This document shows positions 24,237 through 33,293 of a DNA stretch of 64,000 bases, one piece after another. The notes under the pieces are model-generated. The model worked only from the letters and a program-made list of their open reading frames with translations. It ran no database searches and was not told the DNA's origin. Numbering within the stretch: the first letter of the stretch is position 1; every line of letters starts with the position of its first letter. This DNA comes from Pseudorhodoferax soli (GTDB lineage Bacteria; Pseudomonadota; Gammaproteobacteria; Burkholderiales; Burkholderiaceae_C), in NCBI RefSeq assembly GCF_003337555.1, contig NZ_QPJK01000007.1, forward strand, positions 412,416 to 476,415, read 5' to 3'. The position numbers and the translations under genes were made by a program.

Positions 24237-25139
24237 TCAGTCGCCCTGGAACATGCGCGAGAAGTCGCAGCTTTCCTGGGCCAGCATGACCACAGACGCC
24301 AGCAGCGAACTGCGGTGCTCGCCCTTGTACATGGCCACGTAGGGCACGGGCGGCAGCGCCGGCGTGACATCCAGCACCGCGAGCAGCCCGCCCTCGACCA
24401 TCGGCGCCACGGCCGCGCGCGGCAGGTAGCTCACGCCCAGGCCGGAGATGGTGAGGCCGATCAGCGCCACGAGGTTGTGGACGACGATGGGCTTGGCCGG
24501 CTGCACGCCCAGGTTCTTCATCCAGCTGTCGTAGAGCAGGCCCGTGCCGGAGCGCGCGCCCTGCAGCAGCAGCTGGTGCTGCGCCAGCTCGTGCAGCCGG
24601 ATGCGCCGGCCGGCCTGCACCAGGCCGGGCTTGCACATCCAGGCGCTCTCGACCAGGCCGACCCGCTTGCTCGGGATGCGCGTGTCGGCAAAGGCGTCGG
24701 GCACGACCACCAGGTCGAGTTCGTCGGCCAGCACCTTCTCGCGCAGGTTGACGCTGCTGTCCACGTCGGGCTCCAGCGTGACCTGCGGGTAGTGCACCTG
24801 GATCAGCTCGACCCAGCGCGGCAGCCAGGTCATGGCGGTGAGTTCGGTCACGCCCATGCGCACGCGGCGCGCGACGACCTCGGCACGGCCGAACTGCTCG
24901 ATGGCCGCGTTGCGCTGGTCCAGCAGCCCCTTGGCCAGCAGGAACATCTCCTCGCCCTTCTCGGTGAGCCGGGCCGAGCGCTGGCTGCGGTCGAACAGTT
25001 CGGTATCGAACGCCAGCTCGAGCTCGTGCACGCGCTTGGACACGGCCGACTGCGAGGTGTGCAGCTTGTGCGCGGCGAGCGCGAAGCTGCCGAGCTCGCC
25101 GATCCAGTAGAGCGCCTCGAGTTGCTTGAAGGTCATCAT
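24237..25139 (-). CDS. LysR-family transcriptional regulator
   Basis: A 300-residue protein with an N-terminal winged HTH (TFKQLEALYWIGELGSFALAA, then TSQSAVSKRVHELE) and a C-terminal periplasmic-binding-like sensor. The ATG at 25139 follows AAGG by 7 bases. It is divergent from the class-V aminotransferase and convergent with the amino-acid binding protein, a layout in which it would control both. Confidence 0.93.
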   Translation of the reverse strand: MMTFKQLEALYWIGELGSFALAAHKLHTSQSAVSKRVHELELAFDTELFDRSQRSARLTEKGEEMFLLAKGLLDQRNAAIEQFGRAEVVARRVRMGVTELTAMTWLPRWVELIQVHYPQVTLEPDVDSSVNLREKVLADELDLVVVPDAFADTRIPSKRVGLVESAWMCKPGLVQAGRRIRLHELAQHQLLLQGARSGTGLLYDSWMKNLGVQPAKPIVVHNLVALIGLTISGLGVSYLPRAAVAPMVEGGLLAVLDVTPALPPVPYVAMYKGEHRSSLLASVVMLAQESCDFSRMFQGD

Positions 25140-25172
25140 CGCCACGCCTTGAAAGAACACTTTTCCTCTTTG

Positions 25173-25197
25173 AATCGTATCCATAAATATCGCTTTT
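25173..25197. promoter_or_regulatory. LysR-region motif shared with SBP promoter
   Basis: AATCG (25173-25177) followed 16 bases later by ATCGCTTTT (25189-25197) repeats the arrangement seen at 23252-23275. It lies midway in the 109-base divergent lysR/aminotransferase promoter region. Confidence 0.4.
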
Positions 25198-25248
25198 AGA
25201 AATGCTGCATGCCCCGCAGAATTTGGCGACTCCACCAGGACCCCACCC

Positions 25249-26538
25249 ATGACAGCCCCCCAAGGCGAACTCTTCTCCGACGCGCTGCAGGCGCAGATCA
25301 AGGCCCGCTTCCTGCACGTCGACCACGACATCACGGGCCGCGAGCGGCTGTTCTTCGACAACGCGGGCGGCTCGTTCCGCCTCAAGGCCGCCGTCGAGCA
25401 GTTCGCCCGCATCGACGCGGTGCCCGACAACCCCGAGCGCATCCACGAAACCGCCGTGTTCCTGCAGCAGGTGCAGGCCAGGGGCACGCAGGACCTGCGC
25501 ACCGTGCTCAACGCCGAGGGCGGCAGCGTCTACGCGGCGCTGACGGCCTCGGGCGCGATGTTCGACATGGTGCGCGCCATCGCCGAGAACGTGCCCGGCA
25601 GCAACATGGTCACCACCGTGCTGGAGCACCCCTCCTCCTTCGACGCCATGCAGTTGTATGCCGAGCGCACCGGCCGCGAACTGCGCGTGGCGCCGTCCAA
25701 CCCCATCACGGGCGGTGTCGACGTGGAGGCCATCTGCCGCCTGGTCGATGCCGACACCGCGCTGCTCAGCGTGATCTACGCCTCCAACATCTCGGGCGCC
25801 AAGCTTGACATCGCCGAGATCGTGCGGCGCGCGCGCGCCATCCAACCCGACCTGTACATCGTGGTCGACGCCGTGCAGCATGCGCCGCACGGCCTGATCG
25901 ACCTGGCGAAGACGCCCGTGGACGGCATCAACATCGCGCCCTACAAGTTCTTCGGCTGCCGCGGCTCGGGCCTGGCCTGGCTGTCGGACCGCGCGGCCCG
26001 GCTGCCGCACCACAAGCTCGCGGCCAAGAAGCCGGACTTCTGGGACCTGGGCAGCGCTGCGCCCTGGCAGTTCGCGGTCATGAGCGAGATCGTCGACTAC
26101 GTCGCCTGGCTGGGCGCGCAGTCCGGTGCGGCCGGGGACCGGCGCACGCTGTTCGCGCGCGGCATCGAGAAGATCGAACTGCACGAGCGCGCGCTGCTGG
26201 CACGCCTGCTCGAAGGCAGCGATGCGGCGCCCGGCCTGCGCCACCAGCGCGGCGTGCAGGTGTTCCTGGACCACGCGGACCTGTCCAGGCGCGACCTGAT
26301 CCTGGCCATCGGCATCGAAGGCCTGGAATACGCGCAGGCCGTGCGCGAGTACGAGCAGCGCGGCGTGGTGGTCTACGAGCGCGTGGCGAGCAGCCTGTAT
26401 TCGAAGCGCATGCTGGAGTCCTTCGGGCTGGCCGGTGCCGTGCGCGTGTCGCCGCTGCACTGCCACGGCACCGCCGATGTGGACCGCTTCCTGCGCGTCA
26501 CGCAGGAGATCGCGCAGGCCTTTGCAGGCCCGCGCTGA
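25249..26538 (+). CDS. Class-V aminotransferase / cysteine-desulfurase-like PLP enzyme
   Basis: A 429-residue fold-type-I PLP enzyme. FFDNAGGSFRLKAAV opens the core near residue 35. The segment IVVDAVQHAPHGLIDL supplies the Asp and His that contact PLP, and the Schiff-base lysine is in NIAPYKFFGCRGSGLAW (about residue 229). Relatives include cysteine desulfurases, kynureninase-like enzymes and amino-acid transaminases or lyases. The exact reaction is not predictable. With the LysR regulator and the amino-acid binding protein it suggests use of a specific amino acid. Confidence 0.88.
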   Translation: MTAPQGELFSDALQAQIKARFLHVDHDITGRERLFFDNAGGSFRLKAAVEQFARIDAVPDNPERIHETAVFLQQVQARGTQDLRTVLNAEGGSVYAALTASGAMFDMVRAIAENVPGSNMVTTVLEHPSSFDAMQLYAERTGRELRVAPSNPITGGVDVEAICRLVDADTALLSVIYASNISGAKLDIAEIVRRARAIQPDLYIVVDAVQHAPHGLIDLAKTPVDGINIAPYKFFGCRGSGLAWLSDRAARLPHHKLAAKKPDFWDLGSAAPWQFAVMSEIVDYVAWLGAQSGAAGDRRTLFARGIEKIELHERALLARLLEGSDAAPGLRHQRGVQVFLDHADLSRRDLILAIGIEGLEYAQAVREYEQRGVVVYERVASSLYSKRMLESFGLAGAVRVSPLHCHGTADVDRFLRVTQEIAQAFAGPR

Positions 26539-28473
26539 TCAGGGTGCCGCGAATGCCGTGGCAGCTTCAACGCGCGCGCGCTCGAGCACCAGCGCGCGGT
26601 CGCCTTCGAGCATGAAGCGTTCCTGCACGAGGCGGCTGACGGCGGCGTCGACCTGCTCTACATAGCTCTTGGCCCCCTCGGGATAACGCACGGCCAGCGG
26701 CGTGCGGCTGTCGCCCGGCGTGGCCTGGCGCGGCAGCGCGGCGTAGCCGCCGTAGACGTTGCACAGGTCGCCCGCACCGTAGCCCTGTGCCCGCGGATTC
26801 CAGCCCGTGAAGGTGGCCAGCGGCGCCTGCACGAACGGCAGGCGCACGCCGCCCAGGTCGTTGCCGTCGGCATCGGTGCCGGGGACGTAGGCCGGGTAGG
26901 CCTTGCCGCGCAGCGGTGGCTGGACGGTGGTGTCCATCAGTTGCAGGTGGTTGTAAGCCGGCTGCGCCACGCTGCCCGCGATGCGCGGAAGCTGCAGCTG
27001 CGCCAGCGGCACCAGGGTCTTGTCGTCCAGCGAAGGGAAACGGCTGGCCGGCGGCGCCTTGCCGCTGCCGACCCAGTCCTCCAGCGCCACGTACAGCGCG
27101 CGCAACACCGGCGAGGGATTCAAGGGGTTGCTCGGCCGCGCGCAGACCGGCACGGCCTCGGGCCCAGCGCCCCAGCGGTTGAAGTGCGGCGCGCCCGCCA
27201 CGAAGTACAGGCGCACGTCGGGCGGCATGGGCACGGGCTTGCCGTCCGGCGTGGTGTTGAGCAGATAGGCGCGCGCCTGGTAGAACTCCGTGGACGAGTC
27301 CACGTGCACGATGCGCGGGCAGGTGGCGGTGGCGCGGCAGGCCGACAGCAGGCTGCCGATGTTGCCGCTCACCGGGTCGGTGGTGTCGGCATAGGTGAAC
27401 GGGAACTGGTCGCCCGGGAAATCGTGGTCCTCGTGCTGGCGCGAATAGCGGCTGGGCTGCGCGAAGCGGTAGTTCACGTAGGTCTTGCGCGAGCCCGCGA
27501 TGTGCGGCATGGCACCGTCGAACACCCGGCGCCCGCCCTCGTCGGCGTTGAAGCCCTCGTAAATGAAGTCGCGCACGAAGCGGCCCGACTGCGAGATGCC
27601 CAGGCCCAGCGTGTGCTGGATGCCCGACAGCGGGCTGGCCAGCGCATGGCCTGGGTTGCCGCGCAGGAAGGACACCAGATCGCGCGTGGCCGCGAAGGCC
27701 AGGCCGGCCGGCACGGCGCCCTGCGCGGGGTAGACGAATTCGTAGATGGCGCCGGCATCCATGTCGGCGGGCCGCGTGATCTCGATGCGGTTGGGCGCGA
27801 CGTAGCGGAACGCGCCCTGCAGCACGCGCGGCAGGTCCGCATCGCGTGCGCGCACGGTCAGCACGGCGCGCGCCGGGTCCAGATCGCTGGCCGGATAGGT
27901 CAGCTCGCCCACGCCGGTGGCGCCCGGCTTGTCGAAGACGAACTGCTCGCGCGTGGTGCCGCGCACACTGTCCAGCACCGGCAATTGCATGTTGATCAGC
28001 GGACCCCCGATGTCGCTCTGCCAGCCGCTCCAGACCACGGTGGTGCCGCGCTGCATCAGGAAGCCGTCGCCCGCCTCGGCCGCCTTGCCGGGAATGTTGC
28101 TGACCGCACCGAGGTTGAGCATGACCATGGCATGGCTGCGCCCGCGGTTGGGCACCTCGTACAGCAGCGTGGCCGAGCGCCGGGCCGGATCGGCAGCGCG
28201 CAGCACCGTCACCTGCGTGGAGAACTCGACCAGGCCGGCCGCGTTCACCGGCGCCCGGCCGATGTCCACGATGTTCGCAAGCTGGGCCGACCTGGGATCG
28301 ACGGCGAAGGATGCCACGGCGTCGATCCGTTCGTAGGCGCCGGTCGTGCCGAACACGCGGCCCTCGAAGGCCGGCTTCACCGACACCGTCCTGAAGTCGA
28401 CGACGCGCGCTTGGGCAAGGCCCCACGCGACAGACAGGGCACACAGCAGCAGTGGAAATCGAAAGTGTGTCAT
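26539..28473 (-). CDS. Secreted alpha/beta-hydrolase domain protein
   Basis: A 644-residue protein with an N-terminal signal peptide (PLLLCALSVAWGLAQA) and the large alpha/beta-hydrolase-domain architecture (the PF20091 type). The likely nucleophile is Ser in GISQSGRFVRDF (about residue 296); further conserved segments are FDGAMPHIAGSRKTY and HVDSSTEFYQ. It probably hydrolyses an ester or lactone outside the cytoplasm; the substrate is unknown. It is divergent from a TetR regulator that likely controls it. Confidence 0.85.
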   Translation of the reverse strand: MTHFRFPLLLCALSVAWGLAQARVVDFRTVSVKPAFEGRVFGTTGAYERIDAVASFAVDPRSAQLANIVDIGRAPVNAAGLVEFSTQVTVLRAADPARRSATLLYEVPNRGRSHAMVMLNLGAVSNIPGKAAEAGDGFLMQRGTTVVWSGWQSDIGGPLINMQLPVLDSVRGTTREQFVFDKPGATGVGELTYPASDLDPARAVLTVRARDADLPRVLQGAFRYVAPNRIEITRPADMDAGAIYEFVYPAQGAVPAGLAFAATRDLVSFLRGNPGHALASPLSGIQHTLGLGISQSGRFVRDFIYEGFNADEGGRRVFDGAMPHIAGSRKTYVNYRFAQPSRYSRQHEDHDFPGDQFPFTYADTTDPVSGNIGSLLSACRATATCPRIVHVDSSTEFYQARAYLLNTTPDGKPVPMPPDVRLYFVAGAPHFNRWGAGPEAVPVCARPSNPLNPSPVLRALYVALEDWVGSGKAPPASRFPSLDDKTLVPLAQLQLPRIAGSVAQPAYNHLQLMDTTVQPPLRGKAYPAYVPGTDADGNDLGGVRLPFVQAPLATFTGWNPRAQGYGAGDLCNVYGGYAALPRQATPGDSRTPLAVRYPEGAKSYVEQVDAAVSRLVQERFMLEGDRALVLERARVEAATAFAAP

Positions 28474-28499
28474 AGAAAAGAATTTACATTACAGGTCGC

Positions 28500-28512
28500 A
28501 TGCAACATGCAA
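28500..28512. repeat. Tandem ATGCAA direct repeat in divergent promoter
   Basis: ATGCAA-C-ATGCAA lies in the 89-base gap between the hydrolase and tetR genes, next to a GCATGC palindrome. It is a possible regulator site; the evidence is limited to position and repetition. Confidence 0.25.
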
Positions 28513-28562
28513 TTGTTGGGCCACCGGCATGGAACGGCCGGGCCGGCCCCGACAATCGTTCG

Positions 28563-29258
28563 ATGCCCACCGACCTGCCACCGAAACCTCGCCGCACCCA
28601 GGCCAGCCGCTCCACCGAAACGCGCCAACGCGTGATGGACACCGCCGTCGCACTGATCAGCGAGCGCAGCTTCCAGGCGGCCACGGTGTTCGAGATTGCC
28701 AAGCGCGCCGGCGTGACCACGGGCGCCGTGCAGCACCACTTTCCGAGCAAGGCCGACCTGATCCTGAACCTGATCGACCACCTGGGCACGCTGCCCATCG
28801 AAGACGGCGGCATCTGGCCGGACACCGGCATGCCGCTCGCGGAGCGCGTGCACGCGTTCGTGCAGGCCCTGTGGCTGCGCTCGTACGCGCCGGCGCGGTT
28901 TCTCGTGGCGTGGTCGGTCTACTTCGGCTGCAGCGACGAGCCGACCGTGCTGCAGCATGTGGGCCAGCGGCGCGATGCGATGACCGCCCGGCTGCACGCC
29001 CGGTTCGGCGAGACCTTCCCGGAAGCCGGTGATGGCGAAGGCCGCCAGACGCTGGTGGACACGCTGCTGTCCTGCCTGCGCGGCCTGGGCGTGGGCCGCA
29101 CCTTCGGCACCGACGCCGATGCCGAGGCGCGGCAACTGCGCTTCATCGCGGCCATGGTGGTGCACCACTGCGCCGGCGTGGCGCAGAAGGCGCCTGCCTC
29201 CCGGAAGCCTCGTGCCGTCAAGCCGCCAGCGCCACGCCGCCGGCCAGCCGCTCGCTGA
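28563..29258 (+). CDS. TetR-family transcriptional regulator
   Basis: A 231-residue protein with a TetR HTH (MDTAVALISERSFQAATVFEIAKRAG, then GAVQHHFPSKADLILNLID) and a helical sensor domain. The C-terminus is Arg/Pro/Ala-rich. The ATG at 28563 gives the standard short lead. It is divergent from the secreted hydrolase, its probable target. Its last 41 bases overlap the 3' end of hipA on the opposite strand. Confidence 0.92.
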   Translation: MPTDLPPKPRRTQASRSTETRQRVMDTAVALISERSFQAATVFEIAKRAGVTTGAVQHHFPSKADLILNLIDHLGTLPIEDGGIWPDTGMPLAERVHAFVQALWLRSYAPARFLVAWSVYFGCSDEPTVLQHVGQRRDAMTARLHARFGETFPEAGDGEGRQTLVDTLLSCLRGLGVGRTFGTDADAEARQLRFIAAMVVHHCAGVAQKAPASRKPRAVKPPAPRRRPAAR

Positions 29259-30519
29259 CCGACGCACGCACCGCGGGCGGCGCCTCCTGCAGCAGCGCAG
29301 GCCAGTCGGCCTGCGCCTGGCGTACCAGCTGGCGCGCGATGCGCAGCAGGTTGGGCACGCGCAGCAGCCGCGCGGCCTTGAGCATGGCCTCCAGCTGGTC
29401 CCAGCCGAAGGCGCGCAAGCGCGTGTCGATGGCGCGGTTCACGGCGTAGTCGTTCGGGCCGACCTCGGCGAACAGCGCGCTCACGCAGACCGGGTCGTAC
29501 AGCGGCGCCAGCACGGGCTGGCGCGCGTCGGGATACAGCAGCGCCCAGTTCTTGAGGTGCGCATCGGTGTTGCCCATCAGGATGAACGCGACGAAGCGCC
29601 CCATGAACTCGCGCACATCGGGCACGGGCCGGGCCGAGTAGCGGTCCAGCACCTGCAGCATGGTGGCGTAGTCGCGCACCATCTCGCGGCCGTACTTGTG
29701 CTGCGGCGGGTACTGCAGCGCCTGGGCGAACTCTTCCATGTGGATGCGCTGCCCCTCGGGCCCGCGGTCGAAGCGGGGCACGGCCAGGATCTGCCCGAAC
29801 GGCACCTGCTCGGGCAGTTCGGCGTCGGCGCGCGCGATGATGCGGGCCTGGGCGCAGGCCAGGCCCAGCGCCCCGCACAAGCGGTAGCCCGCCATCTCGT
29901 TGGCGACCAGCTCGGGGTGCCGCGCCGTCGGTAGCTTCAAGATGAAGGCGCCGGCCTGGCCATGGCGGCGCACCACGTAGCGCCGGCCGTCCTGCACGGC
30001 CGAAAACTTGGTCACCACGCCGGGCAGCGCGGCGGCGTCCTCCACGGGCTCCTCGACGAAGCCGGGTTCCAGCACATCCAGGCCCAGCGCCGTGTGCCAG
30101 TGGCGCACCACATCGGGAATGCCCTCGCGTGCGGGCACGGGCTCGACCTCGATGGCACCCATGAGGTCGTGGCCGGCGGCGGCCAGCAGTTCGAACTCGT
30201 CGTCGGGGCTGCAGCGGCGTTCGCGCGCCAGCCGCTCGCGGTTGTGGCCCTCGGGCAGCAGGTTGGCGAACCAGGCCGGCCAGCGCCCGCCGAGCTGCAC
30301 CAGGCGCGCATCGTGCGGCGCGGCAAGGATGGCGCGCGTGTCGTCCTCGCGCTCGCCACGCAAGGCCAGCGAGAGCGTGGGGCGCGCAGGGTCGGCGATG
30401 TAGTCGGCGTCGAACGAGGCACGCAGGATGTCGCCGTACTGCGAGAGATAGCCGATGGCCCGGCGGCTGCGGTCCGGCAGGTGCAGGTGCATGCGCAGGT
30501 AGCGGATGGCGGTGCTCAC
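29218..30519 (-). CDS. hipA: HipA-family serine/threonine kinase toxin
   Basis: A 433-residue protein close to E. coli HipA (440). The N-terminal subdomain (YLSQYGDILRASFDADYIADP) is followed by the kinase region FILKLPTARHPELVANEMAG, the catalytic loop MGNTDAHLKNWALLY and the metal-binding PLYDPVC. HipA kinases phosphorylate aminoacyl-tRNA synthetases or related targets to slow growth. The GTG start at 30519 overlaps the hipB stop (GTGA). Its C-terminus overlaps the tetR gene tail-to-tail by 41 bases. Confidence 0.9.
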   Translation of the reverse strand: MSTAIRYLRMHLHLPDRSRRAIGYLSQYGDILRASFDADYIADPARPTLSLALRGEREDDTRAILAAPHDARLVQLGGRWPAWFANLLPEGHNRERLARERRCSPDDEFELLAAAGHDLMGAIEVEPVPAREGIPDVVRHWHTALGLDVLEPGFVEEPVEDAAALPGVVTKFSAVQDGRRYVVRRHGQAGAFILKLPTARHPELVANEMAGYRLCGALGLACAQARIIARADAELPEQVPFGQILAVPRFDRGPEGQRIHMEEFAQALQYPPQHKYGREMVRDYATMLQVLDRYSARPVPDVREFMGRFVAFILMGNTDAHLKNWALLYPDARQPVLAPLYDPVCVSALFAEVGPNDYAVNRAIDTRLRAFGWDQLEAMLKAARLLRVPNLLRIARQLVRQAQADWPALLQEAPPAVRASVSERLAGGVALAA

Positions 30520-30833
30520 CGGGGTGTTCCGTCGTGCTGGCGGCCGATGGCGTCGACCACCGACGGCGGCGCGCCGGCGCCCGCGGGTTGGGCCAACAGG
30601 CGCCCCCCTGCGCGGACGAAGGCCTCCAGTTCGGGCCGCAGCACGGACGGCACGGCCAGGGCCTCCAGCCCCAGCACGCGCCCCATTTCCAGCAGCGAGG
30701 ACAGGCGCGGGTCGATGTCTCCGCTCTCGATGCGCTGGACGGTCATGCGCGACAGGCCTGCCGCCTCGGCGAGGGCAGCCTGGGTCATGCCCATGCGTTT
30801 GCGGGCGTCGGTCAACTGGGCAACGATGCTCAT
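30516..30833 (-). CDS. hipB: HipB-like Xre-family antitoxin
   Basis: A 105-residue protein with an N-terminal Xre/Cro helix-turn-helix (LTDARKRMGMTQAALAEAAG and SRMTVQRIESGDIDPRLSSL). As with HipB it should bind HipA and repress the operon. It is first in the operon, and its stop codon overlaps the hipA start. Inverted repeats at 30897-30932 lie in the promoter region. Confidence 0.9.
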   Translation of the reverse strand: MSIVAQLTDARKRMGMTQAALAEAAGLSRMTVQRIESGDIDPRLSSLLEMGRVLGLEALAVPSVLRPELEAFVRAGGRLLAQPAGAGAPPSVVDAIGRQHDGTPR

Positions 30834-30896
30834 GGAAATGATCTTTTGAGAGAAGAAGCGTAGTTATTTTAGCTCTCGGCCGTGGAGATGCCCCTT

Positions 30897-30932
30897 TAAA
30901 TACGCATTTACGCACCAAAGCATAGTTTGTGC
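30897..30932. promoter_or_regulatory. Inverted repeats in the hipB/clsB divergent region
   Basis: TAAAT-ACGC-ATTTA (30897-30910) and GCACCAA...TTTGTGC (30912-30932; arms match at most positions) lie side by side in the 223-base gap between hipB and clsB (30834-31056). They are AT-rich against a GC-rich background and suit HipB autoregulation. The rest of the gap has no coding signal. Confidence 0.45.
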
Positions 30933-31056
30933 AGCATTTTTATTCGCTTCGTACAGATTGGGGGCGTCGCGTCACAAGCCCAGCCGCCCTTGTCCTACAG
31001 GGCCGCGCACGGTGGCAAGGTACACCTCAGGCCTGTCCCTTGTCACACCACCACCC

Positions 31057-32313
31057 ATGAACGCCACGCGCTGGACCAGCGGCAACGAGTTGGAACTCCT
31101 GGAGAACGGCGAGCAGTTCTTCCCGCGGGTGTTCGACGCCATTGCCAATGCCCGCCAGGAGGTGGTGCTGGAGACCTTCATCCTGTTCGAGGACAAGGTT
31201 GGCTTGGCCCTGCACGAGGCGCTGTTGACCGCCGCGAAGCGCGGCGTGCAGATCGACGTGACGATCGACGGCTTCGGCTCGCCCGACCTGTCGGACCGCT
31301 TCATCGGCAGCCTGTGCGAAGCCGGCGTGCGCGTGCATGTGTTCGACCCCGGGCTGCGGATCTGGAAATGGCGCACCAACATGCTGCGGCGCATGCACCG
31401 CAAGATCGTGGTGGTCGACGCCGAAGTGGCCTTCATCGGCGGCATCAACTACTCGGCCGACCACCTGATGGACTTCGGGCCGCAGGCCAAGCAGGACTAC
31501 TCGGTGCGCATCCGCGGGCCGCTGGTTGGCGACATCCACCGCTTCGTGCATGCCATGCTGGCCGAGGGCCTGCGCCACCAGCAGGGCGTGCGCCGCTGGT
31601 TCCGCCACCGGCCGATGATGCGCCAGCGCGCCCGCGCGCTGCCGCCGGTCGGCGACGCGCAGGCCATGCTGGTCACCCGCGACAACACCCGGCACACCAA
31701 CGACATCGAGCGCTACTACCGGCTCGCCATCCGCGCCGCGCGCGAGCATGTGACGATCGCCAACGCCTACTTCTTTCCCGGCTACCGCCTCATCCGTGAA
31801 CTGCGCCGTGCGGCGCAACGCGGTGTGCAGGTGCGCCTCATCCTGCAGGGCGAGCCCGACATGCCCATCGTCAAGGTGGCGGCCCGCATGCTCTACCACC
31901 ACCTCGTGCGCGGGGGCGTGGAGGTCTACGAATACTGCGAACGCCCGCTGCACGGCAAGGTGGCCGTGGTCGATGACCGCTGGGCCACCGTGGGCTCGAG
32001 CAACCTGGATCCGCTGAGCCTGGCCCTGAACCTGGAAGCCAACGTGCTGATCCACGACCAGGCGTTCAACCGGACCCTGCGCGCGCGGCTGGACCATCTG
32101 GTGGACAACGCCTGCCAGCAGATCGACCGCGACACCATCGGCGAGCCCAGCGGCTGGCAGCTGCTGCGCAGCTACGTGGTGTTCCACGTGCTGCGCCGCT
32201 ATCCGGGCTGGCTGGGCGGCCTGCCGCGGCACAACCCCAAGCTCGTGCCCGCGCTGGAGACCGATGGCCTCGTCGAAGCCTGCCCCGCGCCGGCGCGCGA
32301 GGCAGCGCCATGA
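31057..32313 (+). CDS. clsB: Cardiolipin synthase B (PLD family)
   Basis: A 418-residue phospholipase-D-superfamily enzyme with two HKD motifs: HRKIVVVDAEVAFIGGIN near residue 120 and HGKVAVVDDRWATVGSSN near residue 302. It makes cardiolipin by phosphatidyl transfer at the inner membrane. The ATG at 31057 gives the ClsB-like N-terminus (MNATRWTSGNELELLENGEQFF). It overlaps the downstream ybhN-like gene by 4 bases, the same gene pairing as clsB-ybhN in E. coli. Confidence 0.93.
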   Translation: MNATRWTSGNELELLENGEQFFPRVFDAIANARQEVVLETFILFEDKVGLALHEALLTAAKRGVQIDVTIDGFGSPDLSDRFIGSLCEAGVRVHVFDPGLRIWKWRTNMLRRMHRKIVVVDAEVAFIGGINYSADHLMDFGPQAKQDYSVRIRGPLVGDIHRFVHAMLAEGLRHQQGVRRWFRHRPMMRQRARALPPVGDAQAMLVTRDNTRHTNDIERYYRLAIRAAREHVTIANAYFFPGYRLIRELRRAAQRGVQVRLILQGEPDMPIVKVAARMLYHHLVRGGVEVYEYCERPLHGKVAVVDDRWATVGSSNLDPLSLALNLEANVLIHDQAFNRTLRARLDHLVDNACQQIDRDTIGEPSGWQLLRSYVVFHVLRRYPGWLGGLPRHNPKLVPALETDGLVEACPAPAREAAP

Positions 32314-33293
32314 GCGCCGTGGCCGCCGCCGAGCCGGCTCCGCGCCGCCCGGCCCTGCGCGCGCGCCCCTGGTGGCCGTGGCTGCGCAAGGGCTTCTGGC
32401 TGGCCTTCTTCGCGCTGCTGGGCTACCTGCTGGTCAGCCAGGCGCGCACCATCGCCTGGGACGAGGTCGCGCAGACCCTGCGCGAGCTGCCCCTGCCCGT
32501 GCTGCTGGCTGCCGGCGGGCTCGCCTTCGCCAGCCACCTGCTCTATTCGACCTTCGACCTGCTGGGCCGGCGCGCCGTGGGCCACCGCCTGCCCGCCCCC
32601 AAGGTGATGCTGGTCACCTTCATCAGCTACGCGTTCAACCTCAACATGGGCGCCCTGGTCGGCGGTGTCGCCTCGCGCTACCGGCTGTACGGCCGGCTTG
32701 GGCTGGACGAGATGCAGGTCACGCGCGTCATGGCGGTGAGCATGGTTACCAACTGGCTGGGCTATCTGCTGCTGGGCGGCCTGGCGTTCGCGCTGTTCCC
32801 GCTGGCCCTGCCCGCCGAATGGGACATCAGCGATGCGGTGCTGCAGATCGCAGGCAGCCTGCTGGCCGCCGTGGCCCTGGGCTATGTGGCGGCCTGCGCC
32901 TTCTCACGCAAGCGCAGCCTCTCGCTGCGCGGCCACACCTTCACCCTGCCGTCGGGCCGCACGGCGCTGCTGCAGCTGGCCATGTCCTGCCTGAACTGGT
33001 CGCTGATCGCCGGCACCATCTTCGTGCTGCTGCAGGGCCAGGTGGACTACGTGACCGTGCTCACCGTGCTGCTGCTGGCGGCCGTGGCCGGCGTGGTGAC
33101 CCACGTGCCGGCCGGCCTCGGCGTGCTGGAGGCGGTGTTCGTCGCGCTGCTCGGCACGCAACTTGCGCCCGCGCAGCTGATCGGCACGCTGCTCGCCTAC
33201 CGCGCGCTGTACTACCTGGCGCCGCTGGCGCTGGCCGTGCTCTGCTTCCTTTTCCTCGAGATCCGCCACAAGGCCCCATCCCGCAACGCATGA
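32310..33293 (+). CDS. YbhN-like UPF0104 / lysylphosphatidylglycerol-synthase TM protein
   Basis: A 327-residue membrane protein with around eight helices, of the UPF0104 family related to the flippase domain of MprF. The conserved GVVTHVPAGLGVLEAVFVALLG is near residues 263-284. It may flip or bind phospholipids; partnership with ClsB is supported by the ATGA overlap. It also overlaps otsB by 4 bases, tying envelope lipid genes to trehalose synthesis. Confidence 0.88.
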   Translation: MSAVAAAEPAPRRPALRARPWWPWLRKGFWLAFFALLGYLLVSQARTIAWDEVAQTLRELPLPVLLAAGGLAFASHLLYSTFDLLGRRAVGHRLPAPKVMLVTFISYAFNLNMGALVGGVASRYRLYGRLGLDEMQVTRVMAVSMVTNWLGYLLLGGLAFALFPLALPAEWDISDAVLQIAGSLLAAVALGYVAACAFSRKRSLSLRGHTFTLPSGRTALLQLAMSCLNWSLIAGTIFVLLQGQVDYVTVLTVLLLAAVAGVVTHVPAGLGVLEAVFVALLGTQLAPAQLIGTLLAYRALYYLAPLALAVLCFLFLEIRHKAPSRNA

